A stretch of DNA of 64,000 bases from the NCBI RefSeq assembly GCF_001927245.1, contig NZ_MJUX01000007.1:248001-312000 (forward strand). The letters run 5' to 3'. Shown piece after piece: positions 54,283 through 62,954 of this stretch. Each line of letters begins with the position of its first letter. Within the stretch, counting starts at the first letter, position 1. The notes beneath the pieces were generated by a model. The model saw only the letters and a program-made list of their open reading frames with translations. It made no database searches and was not told where the DNA came from. Source of the DNA: Acuticoccus yangtzensis (GTDB lineage Bacteria > Pseudomonadota > Alphaproteobacteria > Rhizobiales > Amorphaceae). Position numbers and translations under genes: made by a program.

Positions 54283-54720
54283 ATGGGCCTCTTTCCGTTT
54301 ACTCTCATTCCGCTGGTGCTCTACATTTTTGCGGGATTGTTCCTCTACCAGGAGCCCCTGGTGGCGCCCAATGCGGGCGATCCGAACGTGATCCCCTTCT
54401 GGAGCAACACGGTCGTCGACGTGACCCTGGTGTCTGGGCAGGAATGGACGCTGAGCTACAGCGACCTTCTCGTCGCCTTCGCCATCCTGCTGATGCTGTT
54501 CAGCATCCTGCGCACCGCGAGCACCAACCGGATGACCGTGCTCGGGAACATGGTGATGGTGCTCGTCCTGTGCGTCTACATCGTCATGTTCCTGACCGTC
54601 GAATTCGCCGGCACGTCGACCTTCTTCCTGCTGACGATGGTGGCCCTGATCGACACCTTGTCGACCGTTTCGATCTCGCTCGTGGCGTCCCACAGCACGG
54701 TCGACGCCGTCCCCGACTGA
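54283..54720 (+). CDS. Small multispanning membrane protein, unknown function
   Basis: 145 residues, no family recognised with certainty. Four hydrophobic segments are visible: LIPLVLYIFAGLFLY (residues 7-21), YSDLLVAFAILLMLFSIL, MVMVLVLCVYIVMFLTV and FFLLTMVALIDTLSTVSISLV. The loop between segments 1 and 2 carries a short polar stretch (NAGDPNVIPFWSNT). Similar proteins occur after rpmF in other Rhizobiales, to my recollection. A good terminator follows the stop within 10 bases. Confidence 0.75.
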   Translation: MGLFPFTLIPLVLYIFAGLFLYQEPLVAPNAGDPNVIPFWSNTVVDVTLVSGQEWTLSYSDLLVAFAILLMLFSILRTASTNRMTVLGNMVMVLVLCVYIVMFLTVEFAGTSTFFLLTMVALIDTLSTVSISLVASHSTVDAVPD

Positions 54721-54729
54721 GCCCCGCTC

Positions 54730-54758
54730 GGCTCCGGCACCCCCGCCGGAGCCTTTGT
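54730..54758 (+). terminator. Rho-independent terminator
   Basis: A 9-bp GC stem (GGCTCCGGC / GCCGGAGCC), 6-base loop, followed by TTTGT. It lies 9 bases after the stop of the membrane-protein gene. Confidence 0.8.
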
Positions 54759-54914
54759 CCGTCCGCGTCCTGCTCCGCCCGACTTTCCGCCACGCGCCCG
54801 CACCGCGCCGGCCGGGTGAGGCGGCCGGCGCATTTCCTCATGTGGGCATCAGCGCATGAGCGGCGCCTTCCGGTTGCCGCCGCCCACGGAACCGGCTAAA
54901 CGATGGGCGCGCAT

Positions 54915-54989
54915 TGGGGCGTAGCCAAGCGGTAAGGCAGCGGTTTTTGGTACCGCCATGCGCTGGTTCGAATCCAGCCGCCCCAGCCA
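54915..54989 (+). tRNA. tRNA-Gln (anticodon TTG)
   Basis: A full cloverleaf: acceptor stem TGGGGCG/CGCCCCA, D arm GCC...GGC, anticodon stem GCGGT/ACCGC with loop TTTTGGT (anticodon TTG at 54947-54949), T arm GCTGG-TTCGAAT-CCAGC, and an encoded CCA end at 54987-54989. It is charged with glutamine and reads CAA. Confidence 0.97.
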
Positions 54990-55315
54990 CCTTCGCCCCG
55001 GCAATGGCCGCCCCCATCCCCCCCCCCTGCATGACGTGAAGGCCGGACGGAAACCCGTTCGATGCCGCCAAGTCCGGTCGCCACCGCGACTGCATGGCCT
55101 ACCCGTCCGAAACGGCGGCTGAAGACGAGCGATCATCTGGCGGCGGAGACATTCGCACTGAGGTCACGGCTATTGCGCGGACCACCTCGGCCGCCCGGCT
55201 GCCTCCTCGGGGAAGAGACGGGGTACGGCATGCCGGTTGCGGGAGCGGCCGCCGGCCGATAAGCCGTCGAGGCCGCGCACACCGTCACCCCGCTCATCAG
55301 TCAACCAATCGCCTC
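54990..55315. other. Intergenic region after tRNA-Gln
   Basis: 326 bases with no supported gene. It contains a run of nine C (55019-55027). I found no repeat of the tRNA 3' end in the window that would mark an integration site. Confidence 0.5.
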
Positions 55316-55819
55316 ATGCAGACCCCGGCCGGGCATCATCTCGCTCAGTTCAATTGGGCCACGTTGCGTCATGATCCCGCTGACCCGCGCGTCGCGGAGT
55401 TCATGGAGAACGTCGCGCGGATGAACATGCTCGCCGAGCGGATGCCGGGTTTCGTCTGGCGTCACCTCAACGACCGGACCGCGCTGCGAAAACTGGCACG
55501 GACCGGCACCTTCGCTCCGGCGCGGCGCTTCACCACGACGCTGTCGGTCTGGACGGACCTTGCGGCTCTGGAGAGGTTCGCCTTCAAGACCGTGCACAGC
55601 CGCTTCTACAAGAAGCGTGCAGCTTGGTTCGAGCCCCACGAGGGGCCGTACATGGTCTTCTGGTTCGTGCCGCAAGGGTATCGTCCGCTCATTCCGGAGG
55701 CGGTGGAGCGAGCGGAGCACATGCTGGCCCGCGGCGACAGCGCTCATGCGTTCGGCTGGGACTGGGCCCGAGCGGCCGCCCCGCCGGAGCCCGCACAGAC
55801 GGCCGCGGCGCAAAGTTGA
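55316..55819 (+). CDS. DUF3291 domain-containing protein
   Basis: 167 residues. Conserved pattern HLAQFNWATLRHDPADPRVAEF, PGFVWRH, TTLSVWTDLAALERFAFKTVHSRFYKKRAAWF and EGPYMVFWFVPQGYRPL matches DUF3291, a family with the dimeric alpha/beta-barrel (ABM monooxygenase-like) fold. No catalytic role is established. ATG 55316 starts at the conserved N-terminus; no clear ribosome site is seen, so initiation may be weak. Ala/Pro-rich C-terminal 20 residues are variable. Confidence 0.85.
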   Translation: MQTPAGHHLAQFNWATLRHDPADPRVAEFMENVARMNMLAERMPGFVWRHLNDRTALRKLARTGTFAPARRFTTTLSVWTDLAALERFAFKTVHSRFYKKRAAWFEPHEGPYMVFWFVPQGYRPLIPEAVERAEHMLARGDSAHAFGWDWARAAAPPEPAQTAAAQS

Positions 55820-56164
55820 ACCTGAGCCGGTGCCCGGCCGGACCGCGCGGCACATGCCCCGTCGCACGAAACCACGGGCACCACGTGGGACTATCGGCCG
55901 CTTCGCCGGACGATCCGGCCAGCGCGGGAGAAGCCGCGCCGCACGGGCCAATCGGGCGCCGCAGCCGCCATCAGGCGCGGCTCGAGACCATTGGGCGCCG
56001 CATTGAACAATCGGCTGCGGCTCGGGCCAAGCGGGCGGCGCGCAAGCCCATTGGTTGCCGCTGCGGCATGCGATCATCAGGGGGCTATGCAAGCCCATCC
56101 GCCCCGCGCCATAGTCCCGGCAACAACGGCGAGATGAGGCTTTGACGGCGACGGGAACGCGGCG
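55820..56164. other. Intergenic region with degenerate CCAATsGGGCGCCGC-like copies
   Basis: 345 bases without a supported gene. Between 55945 and 56061 there are about five imperfect copies of a motif like CCATTGGGCGCCGC (for example at 55949, 55988, 56009, 56028 and 56048), irregularly spaced by roughly 20-40 bases. Their meaning is unknown; they may be decayed coding repeats. Confidence 0.4.
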
Positions 56165-57559
56165 ATGAACGCACGCGACGATGGATCCGCAGACCCCGCC
56201 GGTACAGCAGGCGACCAGCCCGCCGCCGGTAAGGCCTCCGGCACGCCCGCAGACGGCGCCCCAAGTGAGCCGTGCGGCATACCAGCGGACGGTGCACCCG
56301 ACGAAGCGTGCGGCATGCCCGGTGAGCAGTGCAGCGTGCCCGCAGACCGCGCGCCCGGCAAGGTGTCCGGCGTCCCACCAGACGGCGCACCCAACAAGCC
56401 GTGCGGCGTGCCGGCAGACGGCCCACCCGGCATGGGCGCGTCCGGATGCGGCGGCCCTGCCGCACCGCGCGGCGGACGCATCATGGCGGCGGTCGGCGAG
56501 GTTTCGGGCGCATTCGGCGATCTCGGGACGCTGCTCCCTTATGTGGTGCCGATCATCCTCGCCGGGCTCGCCGCACCGGGCCCGGTGTTCGGCGCTTTCG
56601 CCGCAGCCTACCTCACGGTCGCGGTGGTCTACCGCGTCCCGGTGGCGGTGCAGCCCATGAAGGCGGTCGGCGCGGTGGTTCTCGCGGGGGGCCTCGGCGC
56701 GAACGGCATCGCGCTCACGGGTACGGTGCTGGGTGCGCTCCTCGTCGCCATCGCCGCGACACCGTTCCTCGGCCGCGCGGCACGCGCCATCCCCCGGTCC
56801 GTCGTCACCGGCCTGCAACTGGGCCTCGGCCTCGGCCTAGCCGCCATCGCGCTGCGCGCCATCGCCGCCGACCCGTTGACAGGGTCCGTCTGCCTCGCGG
56901 TCCTGTCGCTCGCCTTCATCGCGCCGCGCGGACCTTGGGTGCTCGTCGTCCTTCCCATCGGCCTCGTCGCAGGCGGCGGCGCCTCCCCGCCGATCGTCAC
57001 CGCCGCGTCGGGCCCGCTGGACGCCATCCTTTGGGGCGTCCTGCCGCAGTTGCCGCTCACCCTCGTCAACGCCGTCGTCGTGGCCGCGGCCGTCGCCCAC
57101 ACGCTGCACGGCCCCGCGGCGCGGCATGTGACGGAGCAGCGCCTCGCCCTCACCAGCGGCGCGCTCAACCTCGCCCTCGCCCCCCTCGGCGCGCTGCCGA
57201 TGTGCCACGGGGCAGGAGGCATCGCCGCGCACCACCGCTTCGGCGCCCGCGGCATGGGCGCACCTCTGGTGATGGCCGCCGCCTGTGCGGCCGCGGCCCT
57301 TTATGGCGACGGCGTGATGGCGCTTCTCGCCGGCATGTCGCCCGCCGCGGTCGGCGCGCTCCTCTTCTACGCAGGGGCAGAACTCGCCCTCACCCGCCGG
57401 CTCGTCGAAGCGCGGCCGGACTGCCGGCCCGTCATCGGCGCCACCGCCGCGGCCTTCCTTGCGTTTGGGCCCGCCGCCGCGCTGGCCACCGGACTGATCG
57501 CCGAGATGGTGCGCGCCCACCTCGCCCGGCGTCACGCTTTGGCCCACCTCGGCCCGTGA
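56165..57559 (+). CDS. Putative molybdate/sulfate transporter (MOT1-like) with Cys-repeat extension
   Basis: 464 residues. From residue about 107 the protein is a MOT1/SulP-related membrane carrier with the paired signatures GEVSGAFGDLGTLLPYVV and VAVQPMKAVGAVVLAGG, then ten or so hydrophobic segments, including GLGLGLAAIALRAIA and LPMCHGAGGIAAHHRFGARG. MOT1-type carriers import molybdate or sulfate. The first 106 residues are not conserved in the family: residues 25-91 hold six units of a 12-residue repeat (C/S-G-x-P-A-D-G-A-P-x-x-x), with five Cys in the repeat region. A start at ATG 56483 (MAAVGEVSG) would remove it. No mod genes are adjacent. Confidence 0.82.
   Translation: MNARDDGSADPAGTAGDQPAAGKASGTPADGAPSEPCGIPADGAPDEACGMPGEQCSVPADRAPGKVSGVPPDGAPNKPCGVPADGPPGMGASGCGGPAAPRGGRIMAAVGEVSGAFGDLGTLLPYVVPIILAGLAAPGPVFGAFAAAYLTVAVVYRVPVAVQPMKAVGAVVLAGGLGANGIALTGTVLGALLVAIAATPFLGRAARAIPRSVVTGLQLGLGLGLAAIALRAIAADPLTGSVCLAVLSLAFIAPRGPWVLVVLPIGLVAGGGASPPIVTAASGPLDAILWGVLPQLPLTLVNAVVVAAAVAHTLHGPAARHVTEQRLALTSGALNLALAPLGALPMCHGAGGIAAHHRFGARGMGAPLVMAAACAAAALYGDGVMALLAGMSPAAVGALLFYAGAELALTRRLVEARPDCRPVIGATAAAFLAFGPAAALATGLIAEMVRAHLARRHALAHLGP
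56237..56437 (+). repeat. Degenerate 36-bp (12-codon) repeat encoding Cys/Gly/Pro units
   Basis: Six in-frame units with consensus (C/S)GxPADGAPxxx; the third unit is shortened to seven codons (residues 49-55). DNA identity between units is moderate, so this is a protein-level repeat with drift, in front of the MOT1-like domain. Confidence 0.75.
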
Positions 57560-57685
57560 CCGCGGGCACGAGAGGCGGCCAGCGACGAGACCCGGCGATA
57601 GGCCTCGCCGCACGCCCTCTTTGCGCATAAGATCACCGAAGCCGGGCTGGACGCTCGCCCGCCTCCCGCGGGTGCACACGACGAC

Positions 57686-59026
57686 ATGGAGCGGGGCAGC
57701 CCGGTGACGACCGCAAGATCCAGACGCACGCCGCGCCGCGGCGTCGAGGCCAGCGAAGCCCCCTACCCGCTGCTGCGCAACTTCCTGACGCTGATCCTTC
57801 CGATCGTGGCGGCGTTGCTGGTGGCGCTCGTCATCGCCGCGGCGAGCGCGCTGACGACGATCGTCGAACGCGCCTTCCAGGCCGATGCCACACGCCGCCA
57901 CGCCCACATCCTCGCCACCCTGGCGACGGACGCGCCGGACGCGCTCGCCCAGTTGTCGCGCGGCGAACCTTTGAACCTGACCGACACGGTCCGCGTCCGC
58001 GGTCTCCTCGGCGAGGAGGCCGCCCGGCTGGACCTGTCCTGCATTTCCCTCGCCGCGCCCGACGGGTCGGTGCTGCTGGTCAACGGCGTCGCCTGCCCCA
58101 ACCCGACGCCCGACCAGGTGGCCCGCCTGCGCGACCAGATTGAACGCCAGCTCTCCACCCCCGGCGCCTCGATCTTCCGGCAGATCCGCGAGCCGATCCC
58201 CGCCTGGCTCGTCGCCAGCGTGCCTCAGGCCGACAACGACTTTCCCGTCATCGTCGCCACCTTCCAGGACGCAGGGCCGCAGCAGGGGGTGATCTCCACC
58301 ACCACCATCGCCTGGGTGGGCGGGCTCGCCGCGGCGCTCCTTTTGGCGACCGGCGCGGCGGTGGTCCTGATCGTGCGCGCTCAGCGTGAGATCGACCGCC
58401 GGACCGCCGCCCTCAACAGCACGCGCGATGCGCTGGCGCGCTTCGTCTCCAACCACGTGCGCGCCAACGTCCTGGCCGAGGCGCCCGCGCGGCGCTCCGA
58501 ATCCACCGTCCTCTTCATGGACATTCGCGACTTCTCCAGCTTCGCCGACGGCGCAACGCCCGAGCAAGCCGCCGCCCTGGTCCGCAAGGTGGCCGAGATC
58601 GGCTTCAACGCCGTGCTGTCCCAGGGCGGGGATGTGGACCGGCTGCTCGGCGACGGCCTGGTCGCCCGCTTCGACGGTCCGGCCCGCTGCGACAACGCCT
58701 ACGCGGCGGCCGAGGAGATCCTCACCGCGATCCGCAAGGCGAAGACCCCTCGCGCGGTCGGAATAGGGTTGATCGACGGCGTGGTGGTCGAGGCGATCAT
58801 CGCCGCCGACGACAGGGCCGACGCCACGATCCTCGGGCGCACCGTGAACCTCGGGGCGCGGCTGTGCTCGGCGGCGGGGCCGGGCGAGGTGGTCGCGGCG
58901 GCAGCGATACCGCATCCCGTTCGCGGCCGCCTCGTCGAAATCGGAGTCGAGACGCTGGCCCTCAAAGGCCACCGCAGCCCGCTCGATGCGCGCCGCTATG
59001 CGCTGCGCGTGTCCGACCGCATCTGA
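57686..59026 (+). CDS. Membrane-bound class III adenylate/guanylate cyclase
   Basis: 446 residues. Membrane helices at about 30-57 (LILPIVAALLVALVIAAASAL) and 212-233 flank a ~155-residue periplasmic sensor region; a short coiled coil leads into the cyclase domain. Metal-binding Asp residues are in FMDIRDFSSF and LLGDGLVARF, and the transition-state Asn/Arg are in TVNLGARL. The adenine-selecting Lys that normally precedes GD (VDKxxGD) reads VDRLLGD, so it is Arg here, while the later specificity Asp (ADATILG) is present. ATG 57686 or GTG 57704 may start it. It probably makes cAMP in response to a periplasmic signal (inference). Confidence 0.88.
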   Translation: MERGSPVTTARSRRTPRRGVEASEAPYPLLRNFLTLILPIVAALLVALVIAAASALTTIVERAFQADATRRHAHILATLATDAPDALAQLSRGEPLNLTDTVRVRGLLGEEAARLDLSCISLAAPDGSVLLVNGVACPNPTPDQVARLRDQIERQLSTPGASIFRQIREPIPAWLVASVPQADNDFPVIVATFQDAGPQQGVISTTTIAWVGGLAAALLLATGAAVVLIVRAQREIDRRTAALNSTRDALARFVSNHVRANVLAEAPARRSESTVLFMDIRDFSSFADGATPEQAAALVRKVAEIGFNAVLSQGGDVDRLLGDGLVARFDGPARCDNAYAAAEEILTAIRKAKTPRAVGIGLIDGVVVEAIIAADDRADATILGRTVNLGARLCSAAGPGEVVAAAAIPHPVRGRLVEIGVETLALKGHRSPLDARRYALRVSDRI

Positions 59027-59163
59027 AGCCCCGTCGCGCCGGGCCCAGCCATGCGGACCCTGCCGCCGAGAGCATGCGGCCGCGGCCCACACGCGACCGG
59101 CACGCAAACCGACATGGCGGGCGGAAGTACGCCGCGCCGATCGCCGTCAGGCGTCGCGCAGCG

Positions 59164-60363
59164 TCAGGCGGCCTTGCGGCGGGTGGCCTGCATCGCGGCT
59201 TTGAGCCGCTGCATCGCCGTCGCGAGGCGTTCTTCGTCGTTGAGGGTGAAGTTCAGCCGCAGCGCGGGACCGTCCACCTTCAGCGGATCGAACACGTGGC
59301 CCGGACCGACGAGGACGCCCTGCTCCACGCCGCGCTCCACCAGCGCATCGAGGTCGAGCGAGCGGTCGCGCGCACGGGCCCAGACGAACATGCCGCCGAC
59401 CGGGCGCTCCCACTCGAACTCTGCCGCGAGGTGGGTCTTGAGCGCGTCGCACAACGCATCGCGGCGGGCGCTGTAGAGGGCGATCGCCTTCGGATGCACC
59501 GCGTCGATGAGCCCGCTCTGGAAGGCGCCGAGTGTCATCATCTGGGCCAGTCCGTTCGAGCAGAGGTCCGTCGCCTGCTTGGCGGTCGACAGAACCTTGA
59601 TGGTCTCTTTGGCGGCCACGACCCAACCGACACGCAGGCCCGGACAGAGCTGCTTGGACATGCTGCCGAGATGGATCACAGGCCCCTCATAAGGCCCGTC
59701 CGTCCCACGCGCGCTCAGCTCCAGCAGCGTCGGCAGGCGCGGCCCGTCGAAATAGAGCGCGCCGTAGGGATCGTCCTCGACGATCGGCGTTCCGGTGGCG
59801 GTCGCCGCGGCGAGCAGAGTCTCACGCCCCTCAAGGTCGACCAGGTGTCCCGTTGGATTGGAGAAATTCGGGATGAGATAGGCGTAGCGCGCCCCGTCGA
59901 GCGCGGTGCGGGTGGCGGCGGGGTCCGCAAGGTCGATGTGGCGGTAGGACGGATCGCGCGGGCGCCACGAATCGAGCGCACCCAGATAGGTCGGGAACAC
60001 GCAGGCGACCGGCGCACCAGGGTCGATCAGCGCCTTGCCGACGAGGTCGAGCGCCTGGGAGCCGCTGGCGGTCACGAGGACGTTCTCCGCCGTCACGTTG
60101 ACCCCGCGGGCGCGGAACTTGGCGGCGAGTGCCTCGCGAAGCTCCGGGTTGCCGGCGGTGGGACCGTAGGCGAGCGTATCCTGAGGGTGCTCGCGGATGG
60201 CGCGGGCGGCGATGTCGGCCAGCGCGTCCACCGGGAACAGAGAGGGGTCCGGCAAGCCGCCGGCGACGTTGATGAGACCCGGAATGCGCGCCGCGCCGAT
60301 GAAGCGGCTCGTCACATCGTTGGTGCGCGACAGCCAGTCGGCGAATTGGGGGGCGGCTTTCAT
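59164..60363 (-). CDS. PLP-dependent aminotransferase (2-aminoadipate/LysN-like)
   Basis: 399 residues, fold type I. Key motifs are NVAGGLPDPSLFP, LAYGPTAGNPELREALA, VTASGSQALDLVGK, IPNFSNPTGH, IVEDDPYGALYFDG and the PLP lysine in HLGSMSKQLCPGLRVGWV. The pattern is that of the MocR-like catalytic domain group without the HTH, which includes 2-aminoadipate and aromatic/branched-chain aminotransferases. ATG 60363 has GGAGG eight bases upstream. A longer frame to 60651 shows no coding character. Confidence 0.93.
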   Translation of the reverse strand: MKAAPQFADWLSRTNDVTSRFIGAARIPGLINVAGGLPDPSLFPVDALADIAARAIREHPQDTLAYGPTAGNPELREALAAKFRARGVNVTAENVLVTASGSQALDLVGKALIDPGAPVACVFPTYLGALDSWRPRDPSYRHIDLADPAATRTALDGARYAYLIPNFSNPTGHLVDLEGRETLLAAATATGTPIVEDDPYGALYFDGPRLPTLLELSARGTDGPYEGPVIHLGSMSKQLCPGLRVGWVVAAKETIKVLSTAKQATDLCSNGLAQMMTLGAFQSGLIDAVHPKAIALYSARRDALCDALKTHLAAEFEWERPVGGMFVWARARDRSLDLDALVERGVEQGVLVGPGHVFDPLKVDGPALRLNFTLNDEERLATAMQRLKAAMQATRRKAA

Positions 60364-60749
60364 CGTCATCTCCTCCACTTGCACGCGCGCAGGATGGGCC
60401 GAAGCCCAAGGCCGGCCGCCCGGGACCAGTGGCAACGCCAGCGCACCCGCCGGACGCGCTGATACCGCATCGCACTCCGCCGGCCGACACCCAGGCGCGC
60501 GCCCCGACAGACACACCGTCACGTCCCTCGGCGACGGCCCCCGGGTGGCGGCCCTTGTTGAGGCCTTCGGCGACGCGGCCGCCGTCCCGTCCGGCACCAC
60601 GCGGCGCGGGCCGCCCTCAATATAGGCGCGAAATCGTAAAGCGAAGGCCAATCGGGTCCGGTCCCCCGCGCTTCAACCATATCAGCATAGTTGAGCCGTC
60701 CTGTCGCGCGGTCCGGGGCGGTGAATATCAGCCCGGCGCAAGCGTCGCG
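60364..60749. other. Intergenic region between LysR gene and aminotransferase gene
   Basis: 386 bases between two minus-strand genes. It should contain the aminotransferase promoter near 60364-60700 (the part around 60620-60700 is less GC-rich). No gene, terminator or repeat is supported. Confidence 0.45.
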
Positions 60750-61673
60750 TCACGACGCGAGGGACGCCGCCTCGGCCACCATCATATCGCGCGCGGCGAC
60801 GAGGTGGTCGCCGATCGCGCAGAACAAGCTCCGCTGGGACGAGGTCGCGCGGAAGGCGAGCGCCACGGTGCGCGGGCGCGCCCCCGGCAGGTCCGTCAGC
60901 GCGATGTCGTGCCCGCGGGCGGCCCCGGCGGCGACCGCAAGGTCGGGCAGCAGCGTCATCCCCAACCCCTGCTCCACCATGGACACCAGCGTCGGCAGGC
61001 TCGTCGCCGCGAAGGTCTCGTCCCGCGACATGGTCAGTTCCGGGAAGGCCGACAGGGCGTGGCGTTGCAGGCAGTGGCCGCGCTCCAGAAGAAGAAGATC
61101 CCGCCCCTCCAGATCCGCACCGTCCACACTGTCGCGGTTGGCGAGCGGGTGGCCGCGCCGCGTCGTGAGCTTGTAGCCGTCGTCGAACAACGGGACGGCC
61201 ACGATCTCGCGTGGCAGATCATGCGGCAGGGCGATGATGGCGAGGTCGAGCCGCCCTTCGGTCAGCCCGTCGATCAGGGAGGCGGTCAGCTCCTCCCGCA
61301 GATAGAGCCGGAGCGCCGGAAAGGCGGCGCGGATGAGCGGAAGCGCGCGCGGCATGATGAAGGGCCCGACCGTGGGTATCGCCCCCAGCCGCAGCGCACC
61401 CGCCCCGAAGACGCCTTCCGAGCGCGCATAGTCCTCCAGCTCGGCCACGCTGGCGAGGATGGTGCGGGCCCGCCGCGCGGTTTCGCTGCCGACCGGCGTC
61501 ATCACGACACCCTGTCGGCTGCGCTCGGCCAGTTGGGCGCCGAGGGCATGCTCCAGCTCCTTCAGGCCCGTCGACAGGGTCGACTGGGTGACGTGACACG
61601 TCTCTGCCGCGCGCGAAAAATTGAGCGTGTCCGACAGGGCGACGAGGAAGTGAAGCTGGCGCAGGGTCGTCAT
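60750..61673 (-). CDS. LysR family, OxyR-like regulator with a single redox cysteine
   Basis: 307 residues. The HTH (FSRAAETCHVTQSTLSTGLKELE) and first LysR domain match OxyR closely, as does PTVGPFIMPRALPLIR. The peroxidatic Cys equivalent lies in ERGHCLQRHALSAF; the resolving Cys expected nine residues later is replaced by Phe (E. coli GHC...GFC pattern). It may sense peroxide or persulfide through a single thiol, or respond differently. ATG 61673 is chosen; 61685 is an alternative. It is divergent from the MBL hydrolase gene with a 200-base AT-richer gap, so the MBL/SulP genes are likely targets. Confidence 0.9.
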   Translation of the reverse strand: MTTLRQLHFLVALSDTLNFSRAAETCHVTQSTLSTGLKELEHALGAQLAERSRQGVVMTPVGSETARRARTILASVAELEDYARSEGVFGAGALRLGAIPTVGPFIMPRALPLIRAAFPALRLYLREELTASLIDGLTEGRLDLAIIALPHDLPREIVAVPLFDDGYKLTTRRGHPLANRDSVDGADLEGRDLLLLERGHCLQRHALSAFPELTMSRDETFAATSLPTLVSMVEQGLGMTLLPDLAVAAGAARGHDIALTDLPGARPRTVALAFRATSSQRSLFCAIGDHLVAARDMMVAEAASLAS

Positions 61674-61873
61674 TGACCAATTCAATCACAATCACGCGAC
61701 AAATCAATTTCCCAGATGACGATGCGTGCATCATGTAAGGCAAACAGGGTCTATCGTCGGCATCGCGTGACGCTAACAGCCTCGTCGCAAGCCGGCGCCA
61801 GCGGGCGGGGCGCCGGTCCCGCCGTGGTGCGGCTTTCTGGCCGCGCCCATTCAGCCATCATCGGAGGACCGTC
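61674..61873. promoter_or_regulatory. Divergent promoter region OxyR-like / MBL gene
   Basis: 200 bases between the two divergent starts; positions 61674-61745 are AT-rich. A small inverted repeat GATGC-GT-GCATC lies at 61721-61732. LysR-type T-N11-A half-sites can be found but not assigned with certainty. Confidence 0.4.
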
Positions 61874-62758
61874 ATGAAGTACCCCGTCGACATGTCCGTT
61901 CAGCCCGAGGTCCGGGGCTTCTTCGACCCTGGGACCAACACCATCAGCTACGTGGTCAAGGACCCCGCATCCTCGTCCTGCGCGATCGTCGATTCGGTGA
62001 TGGACATCGACTATGCCGCGGGCCGCATCTCCTACCGCCATGCCGACGAGGTGATCGCCTACGTGCAGGAGCGCGGTCTCACGCTGGAATGGCTGATCGA
62101 AACGCACGTCCACGCCGACCACCTGTCGGCGGCGCCTTATATTCAGGCGAAATTGGGCGGGAAGGTCGGGATCGGCGCGCAGATCACCGTGGTTCAGGAA
62201 ACCTTCGGCAAGGTCTTCAACGAAGGCACGGAGTTCCAGCGCGACGGCTCGCAGTTCGACCGCCTGTTCAACGACGGTGACGTCTACACCGTCGGCGAAA
62301 TGGCCTGCTTCGCCATGCATACGCCCGGCCATACGCCCGCCTGCATGGTGCACGTGATGGGCGATGCGGCCTTCGTGGGCGACACGCTGTTCATGCCGGA
62401 CGGCGGCTCGGCGCGGGCCGACTTCCCCGGCGGCGATGCAGCCACGCTCTACGATTCCATCCAGAAGGTGCTCGCCCTGCCGGACGACATGCGCCTCTTC
62501 ATGTGCCACGATTACGGCCCCAACGGGCGCGAGATCCGCTGGGAGACGACGGTCGGCGACGAGAAGGCCCACAACATCCACGTCGGCGGAGGAAAGACGA
62601 AGGACGAGTTCGTGAAGTTCCGCACTGAGCGGGATGGGCAGCTCGACATGCCCAAGCTCATCATCCCCTCGCTGCAGGTGAACATGAAGGCCGGTGAGCT
62701 GCCGCGCGAAGAGAGCGACGGAAAGCGCTACCTGAAGGTGCCCCTGAACGGCCTCTGA
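61874..62758 (+). CDS. MBL-fold hydrolase, persulfide dioxygenase (ETHE1/Blh)-like
   Basis: 294 residues. The metal motif HxHxDH is THVHADHL (residues about 75-82), with the later ligand His in HTPGHTPACMVHV and Asp in FVGDTLFMPDGG, and the final His in CHDYGPNGREI. This spacing is that of ETHE1-type persulfide dioxygenases and the Blh/BigR-regulated hydrolases, which oxidise glutathione persulfide with one Fe. The adjacent SulP gene and OxyR-like regulator suit a reactive-sulfur function (inference). ATG 61874 has GGAGG upstream. A 19-bp tandem repeat begins in its last codons. Confidence 0.88.
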   Translation: MKYPVDMSVQPEVRGFFDPGTNTISYVVKDPASSSCAIVDSVMDIDYAAGRISYRHADEVIAYVQERGLTLEWLIETHVHADHLSAAPYIQAKLGGKVGIGAQITVVQETFGKVFNEGTEFQRDGSQFDRLFNDGDVYTVGEMACFAMHTPGHTPACMVHVMGDAAFVGDTLFMPDGGSARADFPGGDAATLYDSIQKVLALPDDMRLFMCHDYGPNGREIRWETTVGDEKAHNIHVGGGKTKDEFVKFRTERDGQLDMPKLIIPSLQVNMKAGELPREESDGKRYLKVPLNGL

Positions 62759-62815
62759 AGACGGGAACGGCCTCTGAAGACGGGAACGGCCTCTGAAGAC
62801 GGGAACGGCCTCTGA
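62747..62815 (+). repeat. 19-bp tandem repeat, 3.6 copies, across the MBL stop codon
   Basis: Unit AACGGCCTCTGAAGACGGG at 62747-62765, 62766-62784, 62785-62803 and a partial fourth to 62815. The copies are identical. The first copy contains the last codons (Asn-Gly-Leu) and the TGA of the MBL gene. Confidence 0.95.
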
Positions 62816-62954
62816 CGAGTGGTGCACCACCGGAGCGGCGGCAGGGCCGCGGACGATCCGGCGCCGTGCTGACGGGGCGACGGCGCACGGACCGCCGATG
62901 ACGCAGCAAGACGCGCACCCGAGCGGGCGGCGCACGCAGTAAGGTTGAACGGCC

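Noticed and set aside
54915-57559. A genomic island inserted at tRNA-Gln
   Set aside because: There is no integrase, no direct repeat of the tRNA 3' end, and no clear change in base composition beyond the tRNA.
60364-60651. An N-terminal extension of the aminotransferase
   Set aside because: The conserved domain begins at 60363 with a well-spaced ribosome site; the upstream frame is Arg/Pro/Ala-rich without similarity to the family.
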